Shown: piece after piece, positions 24,867-32,963 of the stretch
Layout of the letters: the number at the start of each line of letters is the position of its first letter
Numbering within the stretch: the stretch's first letter is position 1
Program-made: the position numbers and the translations under genes
Notes under the pieces: generated by a model
Database searches by the model: none
Told to the model about the DNA's origin: nothing
Seen by the model: only the letters and a program-made list of their open reading frames with translations
NCBI RefSeq assembly: GCF_014197535.1
Contig: NZ_JACIFV010000008.1
Location: 124,001-188,000 of the forward strand
DNA from: Rhizobium aethiopicum
Lineage (GTDB): Bacteria > Pseudomonadota > Alphaproteobacteria > Rhizobiales > Rhizobiaceae
Direction: 5' to 3'
Length of the DNA: 64,000 bases

Positions 24867-26192
24867 TTACCGCTCCCAATCCTCTTTCGCAGGCTTCGGG
24901 CCGTTGCCGATGCGGCGTTCGAGTTCGGCGGCCTCGGTTTCCGACAGGCGCAGGTCGAGCGTGATCGAGCCGTCCTCATTGTCCTCGCGGCCGTCGACGA
25001 TCGCGTGGTCGTAGAGCCACGGCAGCAGCGTCAGCTTGTCGACGGGAAGGCGGATCGTCGTTTCGGTCATCACGCCGGACAGCCTGCGGCTGATCTCATC
25101 CATCAGCGTGTCGACGCCCTCGCCGCTGACGGCCGAGACGGCGACGACGTTGGCGGCGCCCGCCGCCCGCTGCACCATTGTGTCGTGGACCTCAGGCTCA
25201 AGACGGTCGATCTTGTTCCAGACCTCGATCAGCCGCTTCTCCGCTTCGGCCTCGTCGATGCCGAGGTCGCCGAGAATGCGCATCACGTCGGAGCTCTGCG
25301 CCTGGTTGTCCGGATCGGACATGTCGCGGACATGCAGGATGAGGTCAGCTTCCAGCACCTCTTCCAAGGTGGCGCGGAAGGCAGCGACGAGATGGGTCGG
25401 CAGGTCCGAGATGAAACCGACCGTGTCGGACAGGATGACCGTGCGGCCATGCGGCAGCTTCATGCGGCGCAGCGTCGGGTCGAGCGTCGCAAACAGCATG
25501 TCTTCGGCCAGCACACCGGCGCCGGTGATGCGGTTGAACAGCGTCGATTTGCCGGCATTGGTGTAGCCGACGAGCGCGACGATCGGGTGCGGCACCTTGC
25601 GGCGCTTGGCGCGGTGGAGCTGGCGGGTGCGCACGACCTGCTCCAGCTCGCGTTCGAGCTTGATGATGCGGTCCTGCAAGAGCCGCCGGTCGGCTTCGAT
25701 CTGGGTTTCGCCGGGGCCGCCCATGAAACCGCCGCCGCCGCGCTGGCGCTCGAGGTGGGTCCAGCTGCGGACCAGCCGGCCCTTCTGATAATTCAGGTGC
25801 GCCAGATCGACCTGCAGCGTGCCCTCCTTGGTGGAGGCGCGGCGGCCGAAGATTTCGAGGATCAGGCCGGTGCGGTCGATGACCTTGGCGTTCCATTCCT
25901 TTTCGAGATTGCGCTGCTGCACCGGCGTCAGCGGGTGATCGACGATGACGAGACCGGAATCGCGCTCGTCGAGCAGCGCCTTGATCTCCTCGATCTTGCC
26001 GGTGCCGAGCAAAGTCGCCGGTCTTGGCTCATTGACCGGCACGATCGAACCGTTGACGACGTCTAGGTCAATTGCCTGGGCAAGGCCGGTCGCCTCTTCG
26101 AGCCGGCTTTCCGGGGTGCGGGTCGAGGCCGATTCGGTCTGGCCACCGCGGCTGCGCGATTTCAGAACCGGCACGACGACGGTCGCGCGCAT
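24867..26192 (-). CDS. hflX: GTPase HflX
   Basis: This 441-residue ribosome-associated GTPase splits stalled or inactive ribosomes in the family. The N-terminal HflX domain (about 20-190) includes 'GTGKIEEIKALL' and 'GGGGFMGGPGETQIEADRR'. The G domain follows with Walker A 'GYTNAGKSTLFN' (about residue 208), 'DTVGF' and 'NKID'. The ATG at 26192 is used, but the same frame continues open upstream to the hfq stop with protein-like sequence (ISTRDTKNDSIIPEAAKHRDD) and no ATG/GTG/TTG, so the true start could be a rare codon such as ATT at 26258. It is the standard partner downstream of hfq. Confidence 0.94.
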   Translation of the reverse strand: MRATVVVPVLKSRSRGGQTESASTRTPESRLEEATGLAQAIDLDVVNGSIVPVNEPRPATLLGTGKIEEIKALLDERDSGLVIVDHPLTPVQQRNLEKEWNAKVIDRTGLILEIFGRRASTKEGTLQVDLAHLNYQKGRLVRSWTHLERQRGGGGFMGGPGETQIEADRRLLQDRIIKLERELEQVVRTRQLHRAKRRKVPHPIVALVGYTNAGKSTLFNRITGAGVLAEDMLFATLDPTLRRMKLPHGRTVILSDTVGFISDLPTHLVAAFRATLEEVLEADLILHVRDMSDPDNQAQSSDVMRILGDLGIDEAEAEKRLIEVWNKIDRLEPEVHDTMVQRAAGAANVVAVSAVSGEGVDTLMDEISRRLSGVMTETTIRLPVDKLTLLPWLYDHAIVDGREDNEDGSITLDLRLSETEAAELERRIGNGPKPAKEDWER

Positions 26193-26269
26193 ATCGTCTC
26201 TGTGCTTGGCGGCCTCAGGGATGATCGAATCGTTCTTGGTATCGCGTGTCGAAATGACGGCTGATCCTG

Positions 26270-26512
26270 TTAGGACGCGGCTTCTTCACTCTCGAACATC
26301 TGCATCGGCTGACCCGGCATGATCGTCGAGATCGCATGCTTATACACGAGCTGCGAGTGGCCGTCACGGCGAAGCAGAACACAGAAATTGTCGAAGGAGG
26401 TAACAACACCCGTGAGTTTCACGCCGTTGATCAAAAAGATTGTCAGGGAAATCTTTTGTTTGCGAACAGTATTGAGAAATAAGTCCTGCAAATTCTGAGA
26501 ACGTTCCGCCAT
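26270..26512 (-). CDS. hfq: RNA chaperone Hfq
   Basis: This 80-residue protein forms a ring hexamer that binds small RNAs and messages and helps them pair. The Sm1 motif ('[41 protein letters not shown]') and the Sm2 motif ('[14 protein letters not shown]') are complete, with the YKHA signature at residues 56-59. The start at 26512 matches the family; the frame is open to 26563. In rhizobia hfq affects nitrogen fixation control, and here it follows the ntr genes and precedes hflX as usual. Confidence 0.98.
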
Positions 26513-26623
26513 CGCGCCGCTTCTTTCTTTATTGCCGACCCGTGTTGGCCGGTAGAATATCAATCAACCTCTCCATGCGAGACCGGCAACACCCTCATTC
26601 CACCGGTCCAGCAAATCTTGGTA

Positions 26624-27487
26624 TCAAATCGCAATCTTTTCCGCAACGTCGAAAAAGGCTTCGCGGACTTTCTGCGAGACGCTGCCGGGATGGCCGTTGG
26701 CGATGGTTTGGCCATCGATGGAAACGACCGGAAAACAGATACTTGTGGCTGCCGTCAGGAAGACCTCGCGGGCTGCGAGCATTTCGGAAACAGAGAAATT
26801 CCGCTCAGTGATCTTCAAGCCCAGCTTGGCGGCCACATCGATCAATGTGGTGCGAGTGATGCCGCGCAGGATGCCGTGTTCGGCCGGCCGCGTTACCAAG
26901 GTTCCATCCGAATCGACCATCCAGACATTGGTCGCCGCCCCTTCCTTTACCATGCCGTCACCATCGACATAGATCGCCTCCTGGGCGCCGGCTTCCTTGG
27001 CCTGCTGGCGGGCCATGGCATTCGGCAGCAGGCCGACGGATTTGATGTCGACGCGGTCCCAGCGGTTGTCGGTGACGGTGATCGCCTTGATGCCGTTGGC
27101 GTTCTTGGCCGCGATGATCTTCGGGTCGGTGCTCTTGGCAGTTATGATAAGCGAGGGCGGCGTGCCGTCGGCCGGGAAGACATGGTCGCGGCGGGCGACG
27201 CCACGTGTGACCTGCAGGTAGAAAAGCCCGTTGCGGACATGGTTGCGGCGCAGCGTCTCGCGAATGACCCGCGTCAGCGCCGCCCGACTCATCGGCCAGG
27301 CGATGCTGAGTTCCCCGAGCGAACGGCCAAGACGATCGAGATGACGGGTGAGGTCGACGATATAGCCGTGGCGGATCTCGCAGACCTCATAGACGCCGTC
27401 GGCGAATTGATAGCCGCGATCCTCGATATGCACGCTGGCATCGGAATGTTTGACGTAGCGGCCGTTCACATAGGCGATTCTCGGCAT
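26624..27487 (-). CDS. dat: D-amino acid aminotransferase
   Basis: This 287-residue PLP enzyme of fold type IV moves the amino group between D-amino acids and 2-oxo acids. It has 'GYQFADGVYEV' (residues 25-35), the probable PLP lysine Lys149 in 'VDIKSVGLLPNAMARQQA', Glu182 in 'VKEGAATNVWMV', and 'HGILRGITRTTLI' near 215. Branched-chain aminotransferases and aminodeoxychorismate lyase share the fold; the 'DIKS...L' context favours D-alanine-type aminotransferase. It lies between ntrX and hfq in the same direction, as in other rhizobia, 62 bases after ntrX. Confidence 0.9.
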   Translation of the reverse strand: MPRIAYVNGRYVKHSDASVHIEDRGYQFADGVYEVCEIRHGYIVDLTRHLDRLGRSLGELSIAWPMSRAALTRVIRETLRRNHVRNGLFYLQVTRGVARRDHVFPADGTPPSLIITAKSTDPKIIAAKNANGIKAITVTDNRWDRVDIKSVGLLPNAMARQQAKEAGAQEAIYVDGDGMVKEGAATNVWMVDSDGTLVTRPAEHGILRGITRTTLIDVAAKLGLKITERNFSVSEMLAAREVFLTAATSICFPVVSIDGQTIANGHPGSVSQKVREAFFDVAEKIAI

Positions 27488-27519
27488 GGGAAACCTGGTC
27501 TTCGGGATGTGGGAGAGAC

Positions 27520-27544
27520 GCGGCGCGGCGGCTGGCCGCGCCGC
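27520..27544 (-). promoter_or_regulatory. GC-rich hairpin between ntrX and dat
   Basis: A perfect 10-bp inverted repeat (GCGGCGCGGC / GCCGCGCCGC) with a 5-base loop lies in the 62-base gap. No T tract follows on the minus strand, so it is probably not a complete terminator. It may protect the end of the ntrX message or reduce read-through into dat. Confidence 0.5.
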
Positions 27545-27549
27545 CAGGA

Positions 27550-28914
27550 TCAGACGCCGAGCGATTTCAGCTTGCGGTGCAGCGCCGAGCGCTCCATGCC
27601 GACGAATTCGGCGGTGCGTGAAATATTGCCGCCGAAGCGGTTGATCTGGGCGATCAGATAATCCTTCTCGAACATCTCGCGGGCTTCTCGCAGCGGCAGC
27701 GTCATGATGTGATAGTCGTTCTTGGCCGAAACCTTGGGCAGCATGTCGCCGAGATCGGTCGGCAGCATGTCGGCGGTGATCGGCGTGTCCGGGCCGTCGG
27801 TGCGGGCAAGGATCATCAGCCGCTCGATATTGTTGCGCAGCTGGCGGATATTGCCCGGCCAGTCATGCGCCTGCAGCACCGCCATGGCATCGTCGCCGAT
27901 GCGGCGCGGACGAATGCCGGCCTGTTCTGATATCTGGCGCATCAGCTGATCGACGAGGAAGGGAATATCCTCGCGCCGCTCGGCAAGCTGCGGTACGCGC
28001 ACCGGCACGACGGCCAGGCGATGATAGAGATCCTCGCGGAACCAGCCTTCGGCGATGCGGCTTTCGAGATTATAGGCGGTCGAGGAAATGATGCGGACGT
28101 CGACCTTGACGCGCTTGGATCCGCCGACCCGCTCGAACTGCTGATCGACAAGCACGCGCAGGATCTTGTTCTGCGTCTCGCGCGGCATTTCGCCGACCTC
28201 GTCGAGATAGAGGATACCGCGATGGGCCTCCTCGAGCGCGCCGATCTTGCGCGCCTGGCCAGGCGTGCCTTCGGTGCCGAACAGCGCCACTTCCATGCGA
28301 TCGGGCGTGATGTTGGCAGCATTCAGCGCCACGAACGGGCCATTGGCGCGGGCCGACTTCTTGTGGATCATCCGGGCCACCAGCTCCTTGCCGGAACCGG
28401 ACGCGCCGAGAATCATGATGCGGCTGTTGGTCGGCGACACCTTCTCGATCGTCTGGCGCAGCTGCGAGACGGCGACCGAAGTGCCGATTAGCTCCAAGGC
28501 GTCGCCGGTGCGCCGTTTCAGCTCGGAAACCTCGCGCTTGAGCTTGGAATTTTCCAGCGCGCGTTCGGCGATCAAAATCAGCCGATCGGCCTTGAAAGGC
28601 TTCTCGATGAAATCGAAAGCGCCGCGTTTGATCGCCGAGACCGCGGTTTCGATGTTGCCGTGGCCGGAGATCATCACGACGGGGAGATCGGGATGACGGG
28701 TCTTGATCTCGTCCAGCAGCGACAGGCCGTCGAGCTTGCTGCCCTGCATCCAGATATCGAGGAAGATCAGCCGCGGCACGCGATCTGATATCGCCGCCAG
28801 CGCGCTGTCGCTGTCATGGGCCGTGCGTGTCTCATGGCCTTCGTCGGAGAGAATGCCGGAAACGATCTCGCGAATATCGTGCTCGTCATCGACGACGAGA
28901 ATATCAGAGGCCAT
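27550..28914 (-). CDS. ntrX: nitrogen/redox response regulator NtrX
   Basis: This 454-residue response regulator is controlled by NtrY. The receiver domain (2-120) has the phosphorylated aspartate in 'LIFLDIWMQGS'. The AAA+ domain (about 140-370) has Walker A 'GASGSGKE' and Walker B 'GILYLDEVGEM'. The C-terminal helix-turn-helix ends '...SRTAEFVGMERSALHRKLKSLGV'. The place where sigma-54 activators carry GAFTGA reads 'GTEGTPGQARKIG', so the sigma-54 contact loop is missing. The start at 28914 has AAGGA upstream and overlaps the end of ntrY by 11 bases. Confidence 0.96.
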   Translation of the reverse strand: MASDILVVDDEHDIREIVSGILSDEGHETRTAHDSDSALAAISDRVPRLIFLDIWMQGSKLDGLSLLDEIKTRHPDLPVVMISGHGNIETAVSAIKRGAFDFIEKPFKADRLILIAERALENSKLKREVSELKRRTGDALELIGTSVAVSQLRQTIEKVSPTNSRIMILGASGSGKELVARMIHKKSARANGPFVALNAANITPDRMEVALFGTEGTPGQARKIGALEEAHRGILYLDEVGEMPRETQNKILRVLVDQQFERVGGSKRVKVDVRIISSTAYNLESRIAEGWFREDLYHRLAVVPVRVPQLAERREDIPFLVDQLMRQISEQAGIRPRRIGDDAMAVLQAHDWPGNIRQLRNNIERLMILARTDGPDTPITADMLPTDLGDMLPKVSAKNDYHIMTLPLREAREMFEKDYLIAQINRFGGNISRTAEFVGMERSALHRKLKSLGV

Positions 28915-31174
28915 AAGCGCTTTCCTTGTCATTGGCTGCGGGAGCGGCGGGCGCAGGCTCCAGGCGTGGCAGATGCACGCGGATCATGGCCCCTCTTCCC
29001 CGGTCAAAATCGGCGGGCGCGTCATGCAGCTCGAGCTGCCCGCCATGTTCCTCGATGATCTTCTTGACGATGGCCAGCCCGAGGCCGGTGCCCTTTTCGC
29101 GCATCGTCATATAGGGTTCCAGAATGCTATGGCGGTTTTCCACCGGCAGGCCGCGACCATTGTCGATCACGTCGACGGTGAAACGGTCGCGGGCCACATC
29201 GAGCGCGGCGCGCACGAGAACCTTGCGCTCGTCGCGCTCGTCACTCGGGACGGCTTCCAGCGATTCCACGGCATTCTTGATGAGATTGCCGAACGCCTGG
29301 CCGAGCATGCGACTGTCGAACAGGCCCTCCAGCGGCTTATCGCCGAACTCCGAGAGGAAGGTGACGTGATGATTGCCCATCTCGCGCAGGAAGATCGCGT
29401 CGCGCAAGATATCGCGCAGGTCGCTCGGCTCCTTGGTCGGCTTCGGCATGCGGGCGAAAGCCGAGAACTCGTCGACCATGCGGCCGATATCGCCGACCTG
29501 GCGGATGATCGTATCCGTGCACTGGTCGAAGACGGTGCGGTCGTCCTGGTTGATCTGCTTGCCGTAGCGGCGCTGGATGCGCTCGGCGGACAGCTGGATC
29601 GGCGTCAGCGGATTCTTGATCTCGTGAGCAATGCGCCGTGCCACGTCACCCCAGGCCGTCGAGCGCTGGGCGATGACGAGATCGGTGATATCGTCAAGCG
29701 TAATCACGTAGGATTCGCTCATATCGCGCACTTCCTCGCGGGTGACCTGCACGCTCAGCGTTCTGACCGTGCCGCCGCGCACCAGTGCGATCTGCTTGCG
29801 GAAATCGCCGCGATGACGCACCGCCGCCTCGGTCAGCACCTGATCGACCTCGGGCGCGATGTCGGCCAGCTGCTTGCCGAGCATCTCGTCGGCCGACAGC
29901 GACATCAGCGTCTCGGCCGAGCTGTTGACGATGGCGATGCGGCGATCCTGTTCGACGCCGATAACGGCGGCGGTAACACCCGACAACACCGCTTCGATGA
30001 AGCGGCGGCGGTCGTCGACCTCGTCCTTGGCTTCGAGGATCTCGTCGCGCTGGGTGCGGATTTCCGAGATCATCTTGTTGAAAGTGCGCGACAGATTGGC
30101 GACGTCGCCATCGACGGCATGTACCGGCACGACAATATCCATATTGCCCGAGGCAACGCTGTCGGCGGCCGTGATCAGCAGGCGGATCGGCCGGACGATG
30201 CGGTCGGCGACGGCAATCGCCGTCCAGATCGCCGCGAGCAGCACGATCAGCGCGAAGCCGATGTAGAGCACGGCGAAGGCGATCTGCAGCGAGAAGCGGT
30301 TGGCTTCCATCGAGCGGTATTCGGTGGCGTTCTCCTCCATCATGCGCATGGCGCCCATGACCTTGGGATCGACGGCCCGCACCGTATAGAGAAATGTGCC
30401 CTGGATGGCATCGAGCTTGATAATGGCACCGACGAGGTTGGTGACGCCGGGCGGAATCAGCGTCGGCTGGCCGGCCGCGGCCTTTTCCAGCGCGTCCTGC
30501 GGAATGGCCGGCAGCGGCTTTTCCGTGGCGATGTCGGCCTGGACGACCACCGATCCGTCGCGCTCGACGAGGAAGGCGCCAAGCAGACCGCGCCCCCTCG
30601 CCTGCCGCGTCATCAGCTCGGCAAAACCCGTCCTGTCGAGGCTGTAGAGAGCGCGATTGCGCTCCAGGTCGTTGGCCATGGAGACCGTCTGCCCCTGCAG
30701 GTAGCTGGCGTTCTCCATCATATAGGCCTGGCCGATATTGCGCGACGAGCTGACGATCGACTGGGTGCGCAGCGCAAACCAGCGATCGAGGCCGGCATTC
30801 AGCGTGATGCTGGCGAAGATGGCGACGAGGATGGCCGGCGTGATCGCGACGATCGAGAAGAGCACGACGATACGGATGTGCAGGCGCGCGGCCGCTCTGC
30901 CTCGTGTGCGCGCCTTGAGCAGCCTTGCCACCTCGCGGGCGATCAGCGCCAGCAGCGTCAGGACGAAGAAGGAATTGACGATCACCGAGGTGATGACGAC
31001 ATGCGAGGTCGGCGCGATCGGCGTCAGGCCGAGCAGTATGAAGAGTGTGATCGTGGCGCAGAGAAGCGCGCCGCCGGCGAGCACGAGGCCAGGCACGGCG
31101 AAAAGCGCGCGGCGATCGGTCACCGTCGTCACCGCCTCGCCCGCCGCCGCCGGCGCTACCCCATCCTGCGTCAT
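28904..31174 (-). CDS. ntrY: sensor histidine kinase NtrY
   Basis: This 756-residue membrane kinase phosphorylates NtrX. The N-terminal part has about four hydrophobic helices and a periplasmic loop (about 110-285). HAMP follows near 310-365, then PAS (about 380-480), HisKA with the phosphorylated His in '[17 protein letters not shown]', and the ATPase domain with 'DNGRGLP' and 'GTGLGLAIVKKIIEEHGG'. The ATG at 31174 has GAGAGG upstream. In rhizobia ntrYX usually follows ntrBC directly; here a 1.8-kb stretch with an aldo/keto reductase lies between ntrC and ntrY. Confidence 0.96.
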   Translation of the reverse strand: MTQDGVAPAAAGEAVTTVTDRRALFAVPGLVLAGGALLCATITLFILLGLTPIAPTSHVVITSVIVNSFFVLTLLALIAREVARLLKARTRGRAAARLHIRIVVLFSIVAITPAILVAIFASITLNAGLDRWFALRTQSIVSSSRNIGQAYMMENASYLQGQTVSMANDLERNRALYSLDRTGFAELMTRQARGRGLLGAFLVERDGSVVVQADIATEKPLPAIPQDALEKAAAGQPTLIPPGVTNLVGAIIKLDAIQGTFLYTVRAVDPKVMGAMRMMEENATEYRSMEANRFSLQIAFAVLYIGFALIVLLAAIWTAIAVADRIVRPIRLLITAADSVASGNMDIVVPVHAVDGDVANLSRTFNKMISEIRTQRDEILEAKDEVDDRRRFIEAVLSGVTAAVIGVEQDRRIAIVNSSAETLMSLSADEMLGKQLADIAPEVDQVLTEAAVRHRGDFRKQIALVRGGTVRTLSVQVTREEVRDMSESYVITLDDITDLVIAQRSTAWGDVARRIAHEIKNPLTPIQLSAERIQRRYGKQINQDDRTVFDQCTDTIIRQVGDIGRMVDEFSAFARMPKPTKEPSDLRDILRDAIFLREMGNHHVTFLSEFGDKPLEGLFDSRMLGQAFGNLIKNAVESLEAVPSDERDERKVLVRAALDVARDRFTVDVIDNGRGLPVENRHSILEPYMTMREKGTGLGLAIVKKIIEEHGGQLELHDAPADFDRGRGAMIRVHLPRLEPAPAAPAANDKESAYGL

Positions 31175-31390
31175 TCGGCCTCTCTTCAGACGGCACCCCG
31201 CCGTCCCGCCATCCGATCGAAACCAAAGAACGCCGGCTCAGAAGAGCCAGCGTCGGAACGACTCGATCGGGAGCGAAATGTCCAAAACCCTTGCGTGACC
31301 TTTAAGCAACGCATTGTGGCGAAAATGCAACGCGCCTCGCCACGTTGTCAAGCCAAGGGGCACCCGCAGCCACACAGTTTTGGCGACTTC

Positions 31391-32380
31391 TTAAAAGCGA
31401 CGCGGTTCTTCCGGTTTGTTTCCGGCAATCGCATCAACGCGCTCCAACACATCAGCGGTCAGCTTGTGCCTGTGCGAAAGTGCCGCGAGATTATCCTGCA
31501 GCTGGCTGGCCCGCGAGGCGCCGAGAATGACAGTCGAAACGTTGCGATTGGCGAGGCACCACAAAAGCGCGAGATGGGTAATCGACAAGCCGATCTCGTC
31601 CGCGAGTTTTGCGAGTTCGCCGACTTGTCGGAGCTGAGCGCGGCCGGCATCGCTCGACCATCTTTCCTTCAGCCATTCGTAGCCGGGCAGATTCATGCGG
31701 CTGTCGTCCGGCACGCCGTTATTGTATTTGCCGGTCAGGACGCCGGAGGCGAGTGGCGACCAGATCGTGGTGCCAAGGCCGATGAGGTCGTAGAGCGGGA
31801 GATAATCGGCCTCGACTTTCTGGCGTTCGAAGATGTTGTATTGCGGTTGCTCCATGGTGGGCGGCGTGATCCGCAGGTCGCGGGCAACGGCGTAGGCTTC
31901 GGTCAGCTGCTGGGCGGACCATTCGGAGGTCCCCCAATAGAGTACCTTTCCCTGGGCGACCAGATCGTGCATGGCCCGGACCGTTTCCTCGACCGGCGTG
32001 TCGATATCAGGGCGGTGGCAGAAATAGAGGTCGAGGTAATCGACCTGAAGCCGCTTCAGCGCCGCATGGCAGGCATCGGTCACATGTTTGCGTGACAGGC
32101 CGCGCTGCGTCGGCTTCTGGCCTCCCCAGAAGACCTTGCTCGAGACAATGAAGCTGTCGCGGCTCCAGCCGAGCGACTTGAGCGCCTCGCCCATGACGAT
32201 CTCCGACTTGCCGCTTTCATAGCCTTCGGCATTGTCGAAGAAGTTCACCCCGTTATCATACGCAAGCCGCATGAGGTCGACGGCGTCGCCGCCATTCACC
32301 TGCTTGCCGAAAGTGACCCATGAGCCGAAGGAGAACTCGCTCACCTTCAGACCCGATTTTCCCAAACGACGATATTCCAT
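31391..32380 (-). CDS. aldo/keto reductase (K+ channel beta-subunit type)
   Basis: This 329-residue NADPH-dependent oxidoreductase has the TIM-barrel pattern. It has 'MEYRRLGKSGLKVSEFSFGSW' at the start, the catalytic Asp and Tyr in 'NFFDNAEGYESGKSE', Lys in 'IVSSKVFWG', His in 'YFCHRPD', and NADP-binding 'GASRASQLQDNL' near the end. It resembles the Kv-beta/YghZ branch, which reduces aldehydes such as methylglyoxal. ATG 32380 with GGGAG upstream is preferred to GTG 32383. It sits within the ntr region without an obvious functional link. Confidence 0.93.
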   Translation of the reverse strand: MEYRRLGKSGLKVSEFSFGSWVTFGKQVNGGDAVDLMRLAYDNGVNFFDNAEGYESGKSEIVMGEALKSLGWSRDSFIVSSKVFWGGQKPTQRGLSRKHVTDACHAALKRLQVDYLDLYFCHRPDIDTPVEETVRAMHDLVAQGKVLYWGTSEWSAQQLTEAYAVARDLRITPPTMEQPQYNIFERQKVEADYLPLYDLIGLGTTIWSPLASGVLTGKYNNGVPDDSRMNLPGYEWLKERWSSDAGRAQLRQVGELAKLADEIGLSITHLALLWCLANRNVSTVILGASRASQLQDNLAALSHRHKLTADVLERVDAIAGNKPEEPRRF

Positions 32381-32711
32381 CACGCAGCTCCCGCAGGTTA
32401 GAACATGGGCCGACCGTCCGAGGCCGGCGTCGCACCATCAATGAGCGATCGATCCGCATAATCTATGGCGGCCGCAAGGATATACGAGGCGCCGCCGCCA
32501 AATTGCTCGCCATGGAACACGATGTCGCAGCTCCGGTCAGCCCGGCCGTACAGAAAAGGGCGCTCCACGACATCAGCCGGAGCGCCCATGGCAGCTGACG
32601 ACGACAGTTGCGGCGGAAGTCTACAGCAGCAGCGGCAGATGACGAGATTCGGAACGGATAGGCAACATGCGAGCGGATTCGGGAATGCTGTCCTCCGCTG
32701 ATCGAGCCATA

Positions 32712-32742
32712 TGATCCACCTGTTATCCACAGCTTATCCACA
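32712..32742. promoter_or_regulatory. tandem DnaA boxes (two perfect, one weak)
   Basis: TTATCCACA occurs at 32723-32731 and again at 32734-32742, both identical to the strong DnaA-box consensus. A third, weaker match TGATCCACC (2 mismatches) lies at 32712-32720. The three are in the same orientation at exact 11-base steps, which places them on one face of the helix. DnaA protein is expected to bind here. No dnaA, hemE or other origin gene is nearby. Confidence 0.65.
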
Positions 32743-32928
32743 GGCGTGGCGGCGGCGAATGCAGCAACTTCAATGACATTTCGCGAACGGCAAACAATAG
32801 CTCACAAATACTATGTGACCGTCGGATGACACTGCGTTTTTGTTTGCCGGCGCAGATACAAACCGCGCTCAAGCTTGGATAGATTAAGTTTTGTTCCCGA
32901 CCGTGGCGGCGGATACTGGGGAGGAGGT

Positions 32929-32962
32929 GGCGGTGGGCAAACGAGGAGCCCACCGCCTTTTT
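32929..32962 (+). terminator. orphan Rho-independent terminator, plus strand
   Basis: A perfect 10-bp stem (GGCGGTGGGC / GCCCACCGCC) with a 9-base loop is followed by TTTTT and touches the end of ntrC. The T tract is on the plus strand, so it ends a rightward transcript. It does not serve ntrC, which runs leftward and has A residues before the hairpin and no T tract after it. No plus-strand gene precedes it, which suggests an unannotated small RNA. Confidence 0.65.
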
Positions 32963-32963
32963 C

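Larger units (their letters stand above)
32381..32963. other. 583-bp non-coding stretch between aldo/keto reductase and ntrC
   Basis: No convincing gene is seen on either strand. The left 300 bases contain short shadow frames only. The middle carries tandem DnaA boxes (32712-32742). The right end carries a strong hairpin with a T tract oriented left to right (32929-32962). The stretch is preceded by purine-rich GGGGAGGAGG (32917-32926). It probably includes the aldo/keto reductase promoter and perhaps a small RNA gene on the plus strand. Confidence 0.5.

Noticed and set aside
28703..32095. A 1130-codon open frame on the plus strand across ntrX and ntrY
   Set aside because: It is antisense to two certain genes, its translation is rich in His, Arg, Asp and Ala as expected from GC-rich codon shadows, and it has no domain.
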